Assembly (NCBI GenBank): GCA_937859855.1
Contig: CALMAR010000060.1
Coordinates: forward strand, 1 to 29,244
Length of the DNA stretch: 29,244 nucleotides
Source of the DNA: an uncultured Kineosporia sp.
GTDB taxonomy: Bacteria > Actinomycetota > Actinomycetes > Actinomycetales > Kineosporiaceae
Direction: 5' to 3'
The notes under the pieces were generated by a model, which worked only from the letters and a program-made list of their open reading frames with translations, was not told the DNA's origin and made no database searches. Each line of letters starts with the position of its first letter. Positions within the stretch are counted from its first letter, which is position 1. The translations under genes were made by a program, and so were the position numbers. Of the stretch, positions 8,039 to 15,450 are shown one piece after another.

Positions 8039-9130
8039 TCAGTAGGCTTCGGCCACCTTGGCCGCCGCGTTGGCCTTGGTGAAGAGCTGGTCTGCGTTGA
8101 TGATCAGCGTGGGTGTCGACTTGCCAGCCGCATAGTTCTTCAGAGTCTCGAAGGCACTGGGACCGAAGCGGGGGCTGCATTCCACCGTCGCGTAGAGGTC
8201 GCCGGCTGCGACGGCCTTCAGACCGTCCTTTTCGCCGTCGATCGACACGATCTGGATGTCCTTGCCGGGCGTCTTGCCGATGGCCTTGGCGGCCGCGATC
8301 GCACCGAGGGCCATCTCGTCGTTGTGTGCATAGATGGCGGTGGCGTCCGGGTGCGACTGCAGCAGGGTCTCGGCGACCGACTGGCCCTTGGCCCGGGTGA
8401 AGTCGCCGTCCTGCGAAGCGATGATCTTCATCCCGGAACACGCCTTGATGGCGTCGTCGAAGCCCTTCTTGCGATCGATCGCCGGCGAGGCACCGGTGGT
8501 GCCCTCCAGCTCGATGATCTTAGCGTTGCCGCTGGTGGCCTTGGCCATCTGAACCGCGGCCCGCTTGCCCTCCTGGACGAAGTCGGACTGGATGACGGTG
8601 ACGTAGTCCTGGCCGGGCGTCACGACCTTGTGGTCGACGTCGCGGTCGAGGAGGAAGACAGGGATCTTCGCTGCGGCGGCGGCCTTGACGACGTTGGCGA
8701 TCTGCTCGGTGATCGGTGCGACGAAGAGGGCGTCGGGCTTCTGGGCGATGAGCCCCTTGATGTCCGCGATCTGCTTGGACTGCTGGTTATTGGCATCCGT
8801 GATGGTCAGCGGGACGCTCTGCTTGGCGGCCTCCTGCTTCATGCTGGCCGTCTCCGCCAGGCGCCACGGGTTGTTACTGGCGTTCTGACTGAAAGCGATC
8901 TTGTAGCCCGACTTCTTGGCCAGCTTGGGCGCCTTGTCGGCAGCGGGCACTCCCGAGGGGGCTTCCGCGTTGCCGGGATCGGTCGCGTTCACCAGCGAAC
9001 ACTTGGCACCGGACGCACCGGACCCACCGCCGGTGGCGCTGCTGGTGGTGTCACTTCCGCCACAGGCGACAAGCAGGCTGGCGGACAGCACGGCCATGCC
9101 GGCCAGCGGGGTGATTTTCGTGAAGCGCAC
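8039..9130 (-). CDS. ytfQ: Sugar-binding lipoprotein of an ABC importer, YtfQ-like
   Basis: A 363-residue extracellular, lipid-anchored substrate-binding protein (periplasmic-binding-protein type 1). The signal peptide ends in a lipobox, LLVAC, with lipidated Cys23, followed by a Ser/Gly/Thr-rich linker. The core carries the YtfQ pattern: FSQNASNNPWRLAETASMKQEA, a later IADIKGLIAQKPDALFVAP, PVFLLDRDV, and ELEGTTGASPAIDRKKGFDDAI. In E. coli YtfQ binds galactofuranose, but relatives bind other sugars. The start is GTG 9130 with a TGGAGG Shine-Dalgarno. It is the first gene of the importer operon, and a LacI-type operator-like sequence lies about 75-85 bp upstream. An unusual feature is a Cys near residue 43 and a Cys near residue 232, possibly a disulfide in the exported protein. 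Confidence 0.92.
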   Translation of the reverse strand: MRFTKITPLAGMAVLSASLLVACGGSDTTSSATGGGSGASGAKCSLVNATDPGNAEAPSGVPAADKAPKLAKKSGYKIAFSQNASNNPWRLAETASMKQEAAKQSVPLTITDANNQQSKQIADIKGLIAQKPDALFVAPITEQIANVVKAAAAAKIPVFLLDRDVDHKVVTPGQDYVTVIQSDFVQEGKRAAVQMAKATSGNAKIIELEGTTGASPAIDRKKGFDDAIKACSGMKIIASQDGDFTRAKGQSVAETLLQSHPDATAIYAHNDEMALGAIAAAKAIGKTPGKDIQIVSIDGEKDGLKAVAAGDLYATVECSPRFGPSAFETLKNYAAGKSTPTLIINADQLFTKANAAAKVAEAY

Positions 9131-9203
9131 GAAACCTCCAGGGGGATGTGTCCCAGAGCGGTCAAGACCTGGGATGAGTCATGTTCATCACCTTGGGTCT
9201 CAC

Positions 9204-9215
9204 GCAAACGGTTGT
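9204..9215. promoter_or_regulatory. LacI-family operator-like site upstream of the sugar importer
   Basis: GCAAACGGTTGT matches the common LacI/GalR-family operator form GCAAACGGTTGC, an imperfect palindrome around a central CG, at 11 of 12 positions. It is 74-85 bp upstream of the importer's first start codon. The adjoining octamer TTGTATAC (9212-9219) also occurs upstream of the GH3 gene at 12645-12652. No LacI-type regulator is encoded in the window, so the binding protein is unknown. Confidence 0.45.
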
Positions 9216-9340
9216 ATACGTGCCCGCGAATCTCGGTTGGGGAGCGGAAAAGTAACGGAAGCATAACGACAAACTGCGTAGAAGATCCAGAGATGAGTGG
9301 ATTCGCTCCGCCGGCGGCGTCACTCATCAGCCACAGAGCG

Positions 9341-10165
9341 TCACCCCATCACGAGGCCCTCGATCGTGTGCTTCTGAACGATCGGTTGGAGCTCTTCGAC
9401 GACCGGGCAGACGAGATGCCGCCGGACTGCCTCAGGCAGGGAGTCGAGGAAGCCGCGTGTGACCGCCATGTCGTGGTGTTGCGCGTTGCCTGCACCCGGC
9501 GCATCCATGCCGAGGACGAGGACGGGCCGGGAGGTGCCCGATCGGTTCGCCGTGCCCCGGTGGATAGTCAGCGCGGAGCGGGCCGAGACGTCGCCGATCT
9601 GCGGCATCTTGCGGGTCGCCAGACCGGCGTACCGGGAATGCCAGGCGGGGCCAGGGAACATGCCGTGGTCGAAGTCCGGCTCGTCGTCCCACTGAGTGCC
9701 CGGCGCAATTTCCAGCGGGCCCATCTCGGCGGTGGTGTCGACGAGCGTGAGGTTGAAGGCGAGGGACGTCAGCCGGCGGCCGTCTCGGCCCTGGCTTGAC
9801 GGGAAGTCACGGTGCCAGGGCTGATCGCGCGCGCCGGGCAAGGGAACGTCGAAGCCCACTTCGACGATCTGGTAGTCCGGGCCCAGCACCGTGTCGCAGA
9901 TGGCCGACACCCACGGGTGCATCACAAGATCGACGAACCTGTGTAGTTGCTCGGGGTGGATCTCGCTGTAGAAGCGGTTCGGACCTCGGCCGACGACGCC
10001 GCCGGGACGCTCCCGCGCCTCGAGGAACGCCTGGTCGACGTCCTCGGCGACATCGACCACGACTTCCCGAGGAAACGCACCACGGCGCGCCACGATGCCG
10101 TCCCGGTACAGCGACGCGACATCGTCCCTGACGTCGACCGCACCCGTTGGTACTCGCATGGTCAT
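9341..10165 (-). CDS. Phytanoyl-CoA dioxygenase (PhyH) family protein
   Basis: A 274-residue predicted Fe(II)/2-oxoglutarate-dependent dioxygenase. The iron triad is visible as H118-x-D120 (WHRD) and H202 (IHRG), with R213 well placed to bind the 2-oxoglutarate carboxylate. The middle segment MGPLEIAPGTQW is the typical PhyH turn before the distal His. ATG 10165 has a GGAGGTG Shine-Dalgarno six nt upstream. The gene sits between the GH3 enzyme and the sugar importer on the same strand, with gaps of 226 and 210 bp, so it may be expressed with them or alone. PhyH proteins hydroxylate lipids, sugars, natural products or demethylate small molecules; no specific substrate can be read from the sequence. 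Confidence 0.88.
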   Translation of the reverse strand: MTMRVPTGAVDVRDDVASLYRDGIVARRGAFPREVVVDVAEDVDQAFLEARERPGGVVGRGPNRFYSEIHPEQLHRFVDLVMHPWVSAICDTVLGPDYQIVEVGFDVPLPGARDQPWHRDFPSSQGRDGRRLTSLAFNLTLVDTTAEMGPLEIAPGTQWDDEPDFDHGMFPGPAWHSRYAGLATRKMPQIGDVSARSALTIHRGTANRSGTSRPVLVLGMDAPGAGNAQHHDMAVTRGFLDSLPEAVRRHLVCPVVEELQPIVQKHTIEGLVMG

Positions 10166-10311
10166 GTATGCACCTCCGCTGCCGCGCGCCGGTCCAACGG
10201 CGCCTGCCCGTTACCGCACGTCTGGGTTCCTGCCGGCGAACGTCCACTGCACCCCACGCGTGGTTCGGAAGCGACCCGACAACTCCCAGGAGATGCGCCT
10301 GCAACTGCATT

Positions 10312-10329
10312 TCGATGTCATCGATGTCA
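10312..10329. repeat. 9-bp tandem duplication
   Basis: TCGATGTCA occurs twice in a row in the gap between the GH3 stop and the PhyH start. It is related in sequence to the hexanucleotide array at 13857. It is short and could be chance. Confidence 0.5.
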
Positions 10330-10391
10330 TGCCCCGAGGAAGGCCGAGGAGGTCGGAGTCGTCGTGACCGACGCTTCGATTGACCCCGTGC

Positions 10392-12410
10392 TCAGCCCGA
10401 CTTCGTGCGGAGGCCGTATCCGTATCGGTACAGCGGATGGTAGTTCGCGTCGCCGACGTTGATCGGCTCCTGCGCTGCGGTTCTCGGCCAGCTCACGGAC
10501 AACTTGCCGCTGAAACCCCGCTTGCCGAAGAGCACGTCGGCGACGCCTGCACCCTCAGTGCCGGGCAGCCAGGAGGCGACCAGAGCGTCGATGTTGCCGA
10601 GCAGGTCGGTGACGATCTGCGGCCGCCCCGAGACGACGAGCACCACGCACTTCTTCACCTGGCCGCAGACCCGCTCCACGGTGGCGCGGTCCTGCGGCTG
10701 CAGCTCCAGCGACTTCGGTTCCCGCGGCTGGTTGGCGTCCGCGGGGTCGTAGGCCCACAACGGCCCGCCGACGTCCCCGAAGCCCTCGGCGTACGGCGTC
10801 TCGCCGACAGCCACGACGGCCACATCGGCACCGGCGGTCGGGGCCGTGCCGTCGGCACTGTAGGTCACATGCGCGCGCGGGGCGACCTGCCGGATGCCTT
10901 CCAGGATGGTCGTGCCCGGCTGGTGTGGTACACCGGCAGGGTTCTGCTCCGAAAAGCCCTGCCAGGTCAGCGTCCAGCCCCCTGACTGGTTGCCGATGTC
11001 GTCGGCGCTGCGGCCCGCGACGTAGACGTTCGAGTTCCTCTTCAGCGGCAGCACGTTCCCAGAGTTCTTCAGAAGTACCTGCGATTCGGCGACGGCTCTG
11101 CGGGCGACGGCGCGGTGCGCGGCGGAACCGATCTGATCGATGTGCGTTCGGTCGGCGAACGGATGTTCGAAGAGTCCCAGCTGGAACTTCTTGGTGAGGA
11201 TCCGACTGACCGCGTCGTCGATGCGCGCCTGCGACACCCGGCCCGCCTGCACCTCGGCGATGAGCGTCTCGACGAACTGAGGCGCGGAGTTCGGCTCCAT
11301 GAACATGTCGATGCCTGCGTTCACGCCCAGCCGGACCTGGTTCGCGTAGTCACCGGGCAACTGGTGGATGCCCTCCCAGTCGCTGATCACGAAGCCGTCG
11401 AGTCCCATCGTGCCCTTGAGCACGCCCGTGATCAGCTGGCGGTTCTGGTGCATCTTGATCGGGTTGCCGACGCCGTCTTCGGTCCAGTCGACGCTGGAGA
11501 ACGACGGCATCGCGCTGCCCGCGTGAGCGCCACGGACCGTCGCCCAGTAGGGGGCCAGGTCGATCCGGGCGAAGTCCCGCCGGTTCGTGACCGTGATGCC
11601 CTGATCGATCGGGTAATCCCCACTGCCGGTGCCGTACTCGGTGTCGCCGTCGCCGGCGAAGTGCTTCACGGTGGCGAGCACGCGGTCGTTCCGGTCGAGG
11701 TCGCGTTGCCCGCGGCCCTGCAACCCGGTGACTGCAGCAGCACCCATGACGGACACCAGCTTCGGGTTCTCACCGAAACTTTCGTAGCTGCGGCCCCACC
11801 GCGCGTCGCGGGTCACGCAGATGCACGGCGCGAAATCCCACGGGATCCCGGTGGCCCGCACCTCCGCGGCCGTGACGGCTTCGACCCGCCGGACCAGCTC
11901 GGGGTCGCGCGTGGAGCCGAGGCCGATGTTGTGCGGGAAGATCGTCGTGCCGTACACGTTGCCGTGCCCGTGAACGGCGTCGACGCCGTAGATGATCGGG
12001 ATCCGCAGCCGGGTGTCCATCGCCTGCTGCTGGAACCCGTCCACCATGTCGGCCCAACCCTCGGGCGTATTCGGCGTCGGAACCGAGCCACCGCCGGAGA
12101 GTACGGAGCCCAGGCCGAGCCTGGCGACCAGCGTCGCGTCCGTCGTCGCCGCCCCGCGCTCGGCCTGCGTCATCTGCCCAACCTTCTCCGCCAGCGTCAT
12201 CCGGCCGAGCAGGTCGCGAACACGCTGCTCGACGGGCAGCTTGGGGTTGAGGTACGGCATCGCCGCGACCGTCTTCGCACTCGCGTTGCCCGCCGAGGCC
12301 GCGGCCGAAGTGGCGGCCATCAGCGGCACGACCAGGACCGTAGCGGCCAACGCGATCGTTGTGCGCCTGCGCCGCCGCGAGTCGTGAGGTGGGACTGCTT
12401 CGATGGTCAT
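10392..12410 (-). CDS. Secreted glycoside hydrolase family 3 beta-glucosidase / exo-glucanase
   Basis: A 672-residue exported hydrolase. A signal peptide is clear: five Arg after residue 11, a hydrophobic stretch of about 20, and Ala-rich cleavage sites near residues 35-45. The GH3 N-terminal domain has YGVDAVHGHGNVYGTTIFPHN, DARWGRSYESFGEN and KHFAGDGDTEYG. The catalytic nucleophile is Asp344 in VISDWEG. The C-terminal domain starts near LLKNSGNVLPL and provides the probable acid/base Glu542 in VGETPYAEGFGD. The 198-residue separation is close to that of barley exoglucanase ExoI. ATG 12410 is supported by a GGAGGTC Shine-Dalgarno. The gene likely releases glucose or another beta-linked sugar outside the cell, which the nearby importer might take up. 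Exact linkage specificity is unknown. Confidence 0.95.
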   Translation of the reverse strand: MTIEAVPPHDSRRRRRTTIALAATVLVVPLMAATSAAASAGNASAKTVAAMPYLNPKLPVEQRVRDLLGRMTLAEKVGQMTQAERGAATTDATLVARLGLGSVLSGGGSVPTPNTPEGWADMVDGFQQQAMDTRLRIPIIYGVDAVHGHGNVYGTTIFPHNIGLGSTRDPELVRRVEAVTAAEVRATGIPWDFAPCICVTRDARWGRSYESFGENPKLVSVMGAAAVTGLQGRGQRDLDRNDRVLATVKHFAGDGDTEYGTGSGDYPIDQGITVTNRRDFARIDLAPYWATVRGAHAGSAMPSFSSVDWTEDGVGNPIKMHQNRQLITGVLKGTMGLDGFVISDWEGIHQLPGDYANQVRLGVNAGIDMFMEPNSAPQFVETLIAEVQAGRVSQARIDDAVSRILTKKFQLGLFEHPFADRTHIDQIGSAAHRAVARRAVAESQVLLKNSGNVLPLKRNSNVYVAGRSADDIGNQSGGWTLTWQGFSEQNPAGVPHQPGTTILEGIRQVAPRAHVTYSADGTAPTAGADVAVVAVGETPYAEGFGDVGGPLWAYDPADANQPREPKSLELQPQDRATVERVCGQVKKCVVLVVSGRPQIVTDLLGNIDALVASWLPGTEGAGVADVLFGKRGFSGKLSVSWPRTAAQEPINVGDANYHPLYRYGYGLRTKSG

Positions 12411-12478
12411 GGCGACCTCCGGCCCAACGCGCCCCGGCCCGCTCCGTCGCAGGCCGTGCGAAGGCGTAGCGCGTAGCG

Positions 12479-12508
12479 ATCCTCGTCTCCAGTACCAAAA
12501 GCTGTCAA
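12479..12508 (-). promoter_or_regulatory. Predicted promoter of the GH3 gene
   Basis: On the minus strand a consensus -35 TTGACA (12508-12503) is followed by an 18-nt spacer and GAGGAT (12484-12479), a weak -10. Transcription would begin near 12472, leaving a leader of about 60 nt before the GH3 start codon. Confidence 0.45.
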
Positions 12509-12521
12509 TGGGACCTTTTGG
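12495..12521. promoter_or_regulatory. 27-bp inverted repeat over the GH3 promoter -35 (candidate operator)
   Basis: CCAAAAG (12495-12501) and CTTTTGG (12515-12521) are perfect 7-bp inverted arms with a 13-nt spacer. The -35 hexamer lies within the spacer. A dimeric repressor bound here would cover the promoter. A-rich arms stand out in this GC-rich DNA. Confidence 0.5.
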
Positions 12522-12790
12522 GCACGCCGAGGGCAGGGGCAGCAAGGACGTAGGAGTCGGCCCGGTCCCCTCGAAACCCTGAGGCTGAAGAGCCGTGGCG
12601 CCTGAAGCTTCGGGACGCCGGACTGAACCACGGATCTGGCGAACTTGTATACCGCGCCGTCGACGCAGCCGCCGGAGACAGAAACCACTGCGGCGTCGTC
12701 CGGGCCGACCAGCATCGATGCCCCAGCCGGCCTTGGCGCGGACTACCTAAGGGTGTACGTGGAGCCGCACACCGGACGCGAGGCGATTAC

Positions 12791-12808
12791 CCCGCAACCG
12801 TTTGCGGG
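12791..12808. promoter_or_regulatory. LacI-family operator-like palindrome
   Basis: CCCGCAACCGTTTGCGGG has perfect 7-bp arms (CCCGCAA / TTGCGGG) around CCGT. Its core GCAACCGTTTGC is the standard LacI/GalR-family operator form. It is the reverse-strand equivalent of the site before the sugar importer at 9204. It lies 381-398 bp upstream of the GH3 start. Confidence 0.5.
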
Positions 12809-12880
12809 AGAAGGCTGCAGAACCAGCGAGGGACCCGGCTGGCTGTCCCTGAATCGTCCACCGACCTCCTCATGACCCAG

Positions 12881-13777
12881 CTATCCGGACTCCGTGCCGG
12901 CCTCGGCGTCGGTGCTGACATCGTCGAGCTCAGCCAGATCCTCGGCGGAAAGCCGCAGGTCGCCGACGGCCAGGTTCTGCTCCAGGTGGTCGACGGACGA
13001 GGTGCCAGGGATCAGCAGCACGTTCTCCCGATGGGCAAGCAGCCAGGCCAGGCCGACCTGCGCGGGGGTCGCGCCGACTCGCTTGGCCACCGCCTGCACG
13101 GTCGGGTTGTCGGTGACTTTCGGCAGGTGCGGGAATGCCGAACCCAGCGGGAAGTACGGCACGTAGGCGATGCCGCGGTCCCGGCACAGGTCGAGCACGT
13201 CGGCGTCCTTCTGGTCGACCAGACTGAAGGCATTCTGTACGCAGACGATGCCGGCCTGGTCGAGGGCCTGCTGAACCTGCTCCCGGGTAGCCTGGGAGAT
13301 GCCGACGCCGGCAATCTTGCCCTCGTCCCGCAAGGCGACCATCTCTGCCAGCTGGTCGGCCAGTGGGACGCGCTGCTCGGCAGGTCCCTCGTGCTCGCCC
13401 ATCAGCCGCAGGTTGACCGCGGCCAGGCGATCGGTGGCCAAGGTCTTGAGATTTGCCTCGACCGCCTCGCGCAGCTCGTGCGGTCGCTGCGCCGGGTGCC
13501 ACGCGCCCGCGTCGTCCCGGACGGCGCCCACCTTGGACACCAGTGCGAGGGTCTCCGGGTAAGGGTGCAGCGCCTCGTGGATCAGCTCGTTGGCGACGTC
13601 CGGACCGTAGAACTGTGCGGTATCGATGTGGTCCACGCCGAGTTCGACCGCTCGGCGCAGGACCGCGATCGCCTGGTTGTGGTCGCGGGGCGGGCCGAGC
13701 ACTCCCGGCCCGGGCAGCTGCATCGCCCCGAATCCCACGCGGTGCACAGTGATCGAGCCGATGTGGTAGGTATCCAT
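12881..13777 (-). CDS. Aldo/keto reductase with altered catalytic His position
   Basis: A 298-residue AKR with a TIM barrel, using NADPH to reduce carbonyls. The catalytic residues D52, Y57 (HIDTAQFYG) and K82 (LVSKVG) are present. The usual barrel His is replaced by Arg124 in VNLRLMGEH, a change I associate with one bacterial AKR subgroup. The cofactor-binding segment IPGTSSVDHLEQNLAV is near the C-terminus. ATG 13777 gives the standard MDTYHIG start. It lies downstream of, and on the same strand as, the TetR regulator, separated by 159 bp that include a hexanucleotide array. It may be controlled by that regulator. Substrate unknown. Confidence 0.93.
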   Translation of the reverse strand: MDTYHIGSITVHRVGFGAMQLPGPGVLGPPRDHNQAIAVLRRAVELGVDHIDTAQFYGPDVANELIHEALHPYPETLALVSKVGAVRDDAGAWHPAQRPHELREAVEANLKTLATDRLAAVNLRLMGEHEGPAEQRVPLADQLAEMVALRDEGKIAGVGISQATREQVQQALDQAGIVCVQNAFSLVDQKDADVLDLCRDRGIAYVPYFPLGSAFPHLPKVTDNPTVQAVAKRVGATPAQVGLAWLLAHRENVLLIPGTSSVDHLEQNLAVGDLRLSAEDLAELDDVSTDAEAGTESG

Positions 13778-13856
13778 GACGTCGACGCTAATTCGCCGTT
13801 GGCGACCCCGCGACCGAGGACGCCGCCGCTCCTGCTTCCCCCCGGCCCTCCGCGCC

Positions 13857-13886
13857 GATGTCGATGTCGATGTCGATGTCGATGTC
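13857..13886. repeat. Hexanucleotide microsatellite, five perfect copies of GATGTC
   Basis: Five uninterrupted copies (30 bp) lie in the non-coding gap between the TetR stop and the aldo/keto reductase start, about 80-110 bp upstream of the latter. Read on the minus strand in one frame it would encode alternating Asp-Ile, but that short frame has no other coding sign. Copy-number change would move upstream elements relative to the reductase. Confidence 0.9.
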
Positions 13887-13936
13887 GCGGGAGGTTGGTC
13901 TCGTACGCGCTTCCAGGTGCTGAAGTTCGTGGATGC

Positions 13937-14515
13937 CTAGGTCGGGTCGAGCGCGTCGGTAGCGGGTGGCCGGCTGGTCAGGCCGGCCACCAGCAGGTGC
14001 ACCATCTCGTGCGCGTCGTTGGGAGGGTCGTCGGGACCGATGCAAAGGTTGCCGCCGGGGAACATCAGGCCCCGCGCGTCGACACCTGGGCGGATCTCGC
14101 CGGCTGCGGCGGTGGCCTCGAGCAACGACGCGCAGACCGGCACGAGCCGTCCGAGGAAGTAGTCGTGCAGGGTTAGGAACGACGCCTCGTCTGATCGCAT
14201 CGCCTGCGCGAGTCCGTGCTTGGTGACAAGGAAGTCGACGAACAGATCGATCCAGCGTGAAAGCGCGGCGTAGGGCGAACCGGTCGCGAGCAGCGTGGGG
14301 CCGGCCGCCGCACAGGCTTCGACCTGGTGCCGGTAGACAGCTACTACGAGGTCGGCGCGGGTGGGGAAGTGGCGGTAAATGGTGCCGACGCCGACGCCGG
14401 CGCGGGCAGCGATGTCACGCACCGGGGCGTCCACGCCGCTTGACACGAACGCGGCGGCGGCTGCGTCCAGCAGTGTCGCCTCGTTGCGGCGAGCATCGGC
14501 CCGCTTCCCGGACAT
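13937..14515 (-). CDS. TetR-family transcriptional regulator
   Basis: A 192-residue repressor. The N-terminal TetR helix-turn-helix lies at about residues 31-51 (PVRDIAARAGVGVGTIYRHF), preceded by the usual ATLLDAAAAAFVSSG helix. The C-terminal ligand domain, with VDFLVTKHGLAQAM and LLEATAAAGEIRPGVDA, resembles the subgroup that pairs with small oxidoreductases in actinobacteria. It is divergent from the LLM oxidoreductase at 14599, with only 83 bp between, and is followed on its own strand by the aldo/keto reductase. Both enzymes are therefore likely targets. The ligand is unknown. Confidence 0.93.
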   Translation of the reverse strand: MSGKRADARRNEATLLDAAAAAFVSSGVDAPVRDIAARAGVGVGTIYRHFPTRADLVVAVYRHQVEACAAAGPTLLATGSPYAALSRWIDLFVDFLVTKHGLAQAMRSDEASFLTLHDYFLGRLVPVCASLLEATAAAGEIRPGVDARGLMFPGGNLCIGPDDPPNDAHEMVHLLVAGLTSRPPATDALDPT

Positions 14516-14598
14516 CTGTCCCCCTTGCTAAACGGAACTCTGATCCATAGTGTCGGAACGGAACAGGGATCCGGTTGAGTTTGACATACAGGAGAAGA
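14516..14598. promoter_or_regulatory. Divergent TetR / LLM promoter region with direct repeats
   Basis: The heptamer ACGGAAC occurs at 14532-14538 and 14558-14564, spaced 26 bp apart. A weak forward promoter TTGCTA (14525-14530)-N17-TAGTGT (14548-14553) overlaps them. A GGAG Shine-Dalgarno sits just before ATG 14599. The repeats are candidate TetR binding sites, although TetR operators are usually palindromic and I see no clear palindrome. Confidence 0.35.
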
Positions 14599-15450
14599 AT
14601 GACCAGCTTCGGGCTGATGACCGCGCCTGCCCAGGTCTCCTACCAGGACGTCTTGGGAACCTGGCAGGACGCCGACGCGCTGGATGCCTTCGACCACGCC
14701 TGGCTGTACGACCATCTGATGCCGCTCGGCGGCGATCCCCTAGGACCGTCGTTCGAGGGCTGGACGCTTCTCGCGGCACTCGCTGCCCGAACTGAACGAC
14801 TCGAGATCGGTCTCATGGTCACGAGTAACCGCTTTCGGCCGCCTGCGATGCTCGCCAAGATGGCTGCCGGCGTTGACGTCATCAGCGGGGGCCGGCTGGT
14901 TCTGGGCATGGGGGTCGGCTCCCGCCCAGGGCATCCGATCGCGCGCCGCGAGTACCTGGCGCACGGCATACCTTTCATCGAGACCGACGACGCGGTGGTT
15001 CGCCTCGACGAGGCCTGCACGGTGGTCCGCCGGCTGTGGACGGCCGAGGAGCCCTTTGATTTCCACGGTTCGCAAGTCGACGTGGTCGGCGCGTTTTGCA
15101 GTCCGAAACCCTTGCGGCGCACACCAATCTTGATCGGTGGGCGCGCCAGGGCGACGCTGCGGCTTGTCGCGAAGCACGCGGACGTCTGGAACATCCCCGG
15201 AGGCGACGTCGCAGATTGCGTGGAGCGGAGCGCGATGCTCAACGGTTTCTGCGTCGAGATCGGCCGCAACCCCTCTGAGATCACCCGCTCGGTCGCGCTG
15301 CCTGTGTCCTACGACGACCCGGCGGCTACCCGCGCATCCGTCCGTGAGGCCGTGGATGCGGGCTTCGGCCACGTGGTGCTGATGCTGTCCCCCCCGTACC
15401 CGAATGCCAGCGCCCGTTGGGTAGCAGACGAAATCGTCGCCCGGGTCTAG
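14599..15450 (+). CDS. LLM-class (luciferase-like) flavin/F420-dependent oxidoreductase
   Basis: A 283-residue TIM-barrel oxidoreductase of the luciferase-like monooxygenase superfamily. Typical elements are AWLYDHLMPLGG near residue 34-45, LAARTERLEIGLMVTSNRFRPPAMLAKMAAGVDVISGGRLVLGMGVG (55-115), PILIGG near 176-181, and ARWVADEI at the end. This pattern in a high-GC actinobacterium usually means coenzyme F420 rather than FMN, but cofactor choice cannot be proven here. ATG 14599 is preceded by GGAGA. It is divergent from a TetR regulator that probably represses it. The substrate is unknown. Confidence 0.9.
   Translation: MTSFGLMTAPAQVSYQDVLGTWQDADALDAFDHAWLYDHLMPLGGDPLGPSFEGWTLLAALAARTERLEIGLMVTSNRFRPPAMLAKMAAGVDVISGGRLVLGMGVGSRPGHPIARREYLAHGIPFIETDDAVVRLDEACTVVRRLWTAEEPFDFHGSQVDVVGAFCSPKPLRRTPILIGGRARATLRLVAKHADVWNIPGGDVADCVERSAMLNGFCVEIGRNPSEITRSVALPVSYDDPAATRASVREAVDAGFGHVVLMLSPPYPNASARWVADEIVARV

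Larger units (their letters stand above)
12411..12880. other. 470-bp regulatory region upstream of the GH3 gene
   Basis: No credible gene is seen here. The part nearest GH3 carries a promoter with a perfect -35 and a 27-bp inverted repeat. TTGTATAC stands at 12645-12652, and a LacI-operator-like palindrome at 12791-12808 lies only 73 bp past the end of the aldo/keto reductase. An open frame leading upstream from the GH3 start to 12545 runs across the promoter and is not coding. Confidence 0.5.

Noticed and set aside
7736..9799. 687-codon plus-strand open frame opposite the importer and binding-protein genes
   Set aside because: It is antisense to clearly assigned genes, has no family motif, and reflects the lack of stop codons opposite GC-rich coding DNA.
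11115..12476. 453-codon plus-strand open frame opposite the GH3 gene
   Set aside because: Shadow of the GH3 coding sequence; Arg/Asp/Val-rich with no recognisable domain.
12872..14176. 434-codon plus-strand open frame opposite the aldo/keto reductase and TetR genes
   Set aside because: It crosses two assigned genes and a microsatellite; no motif.
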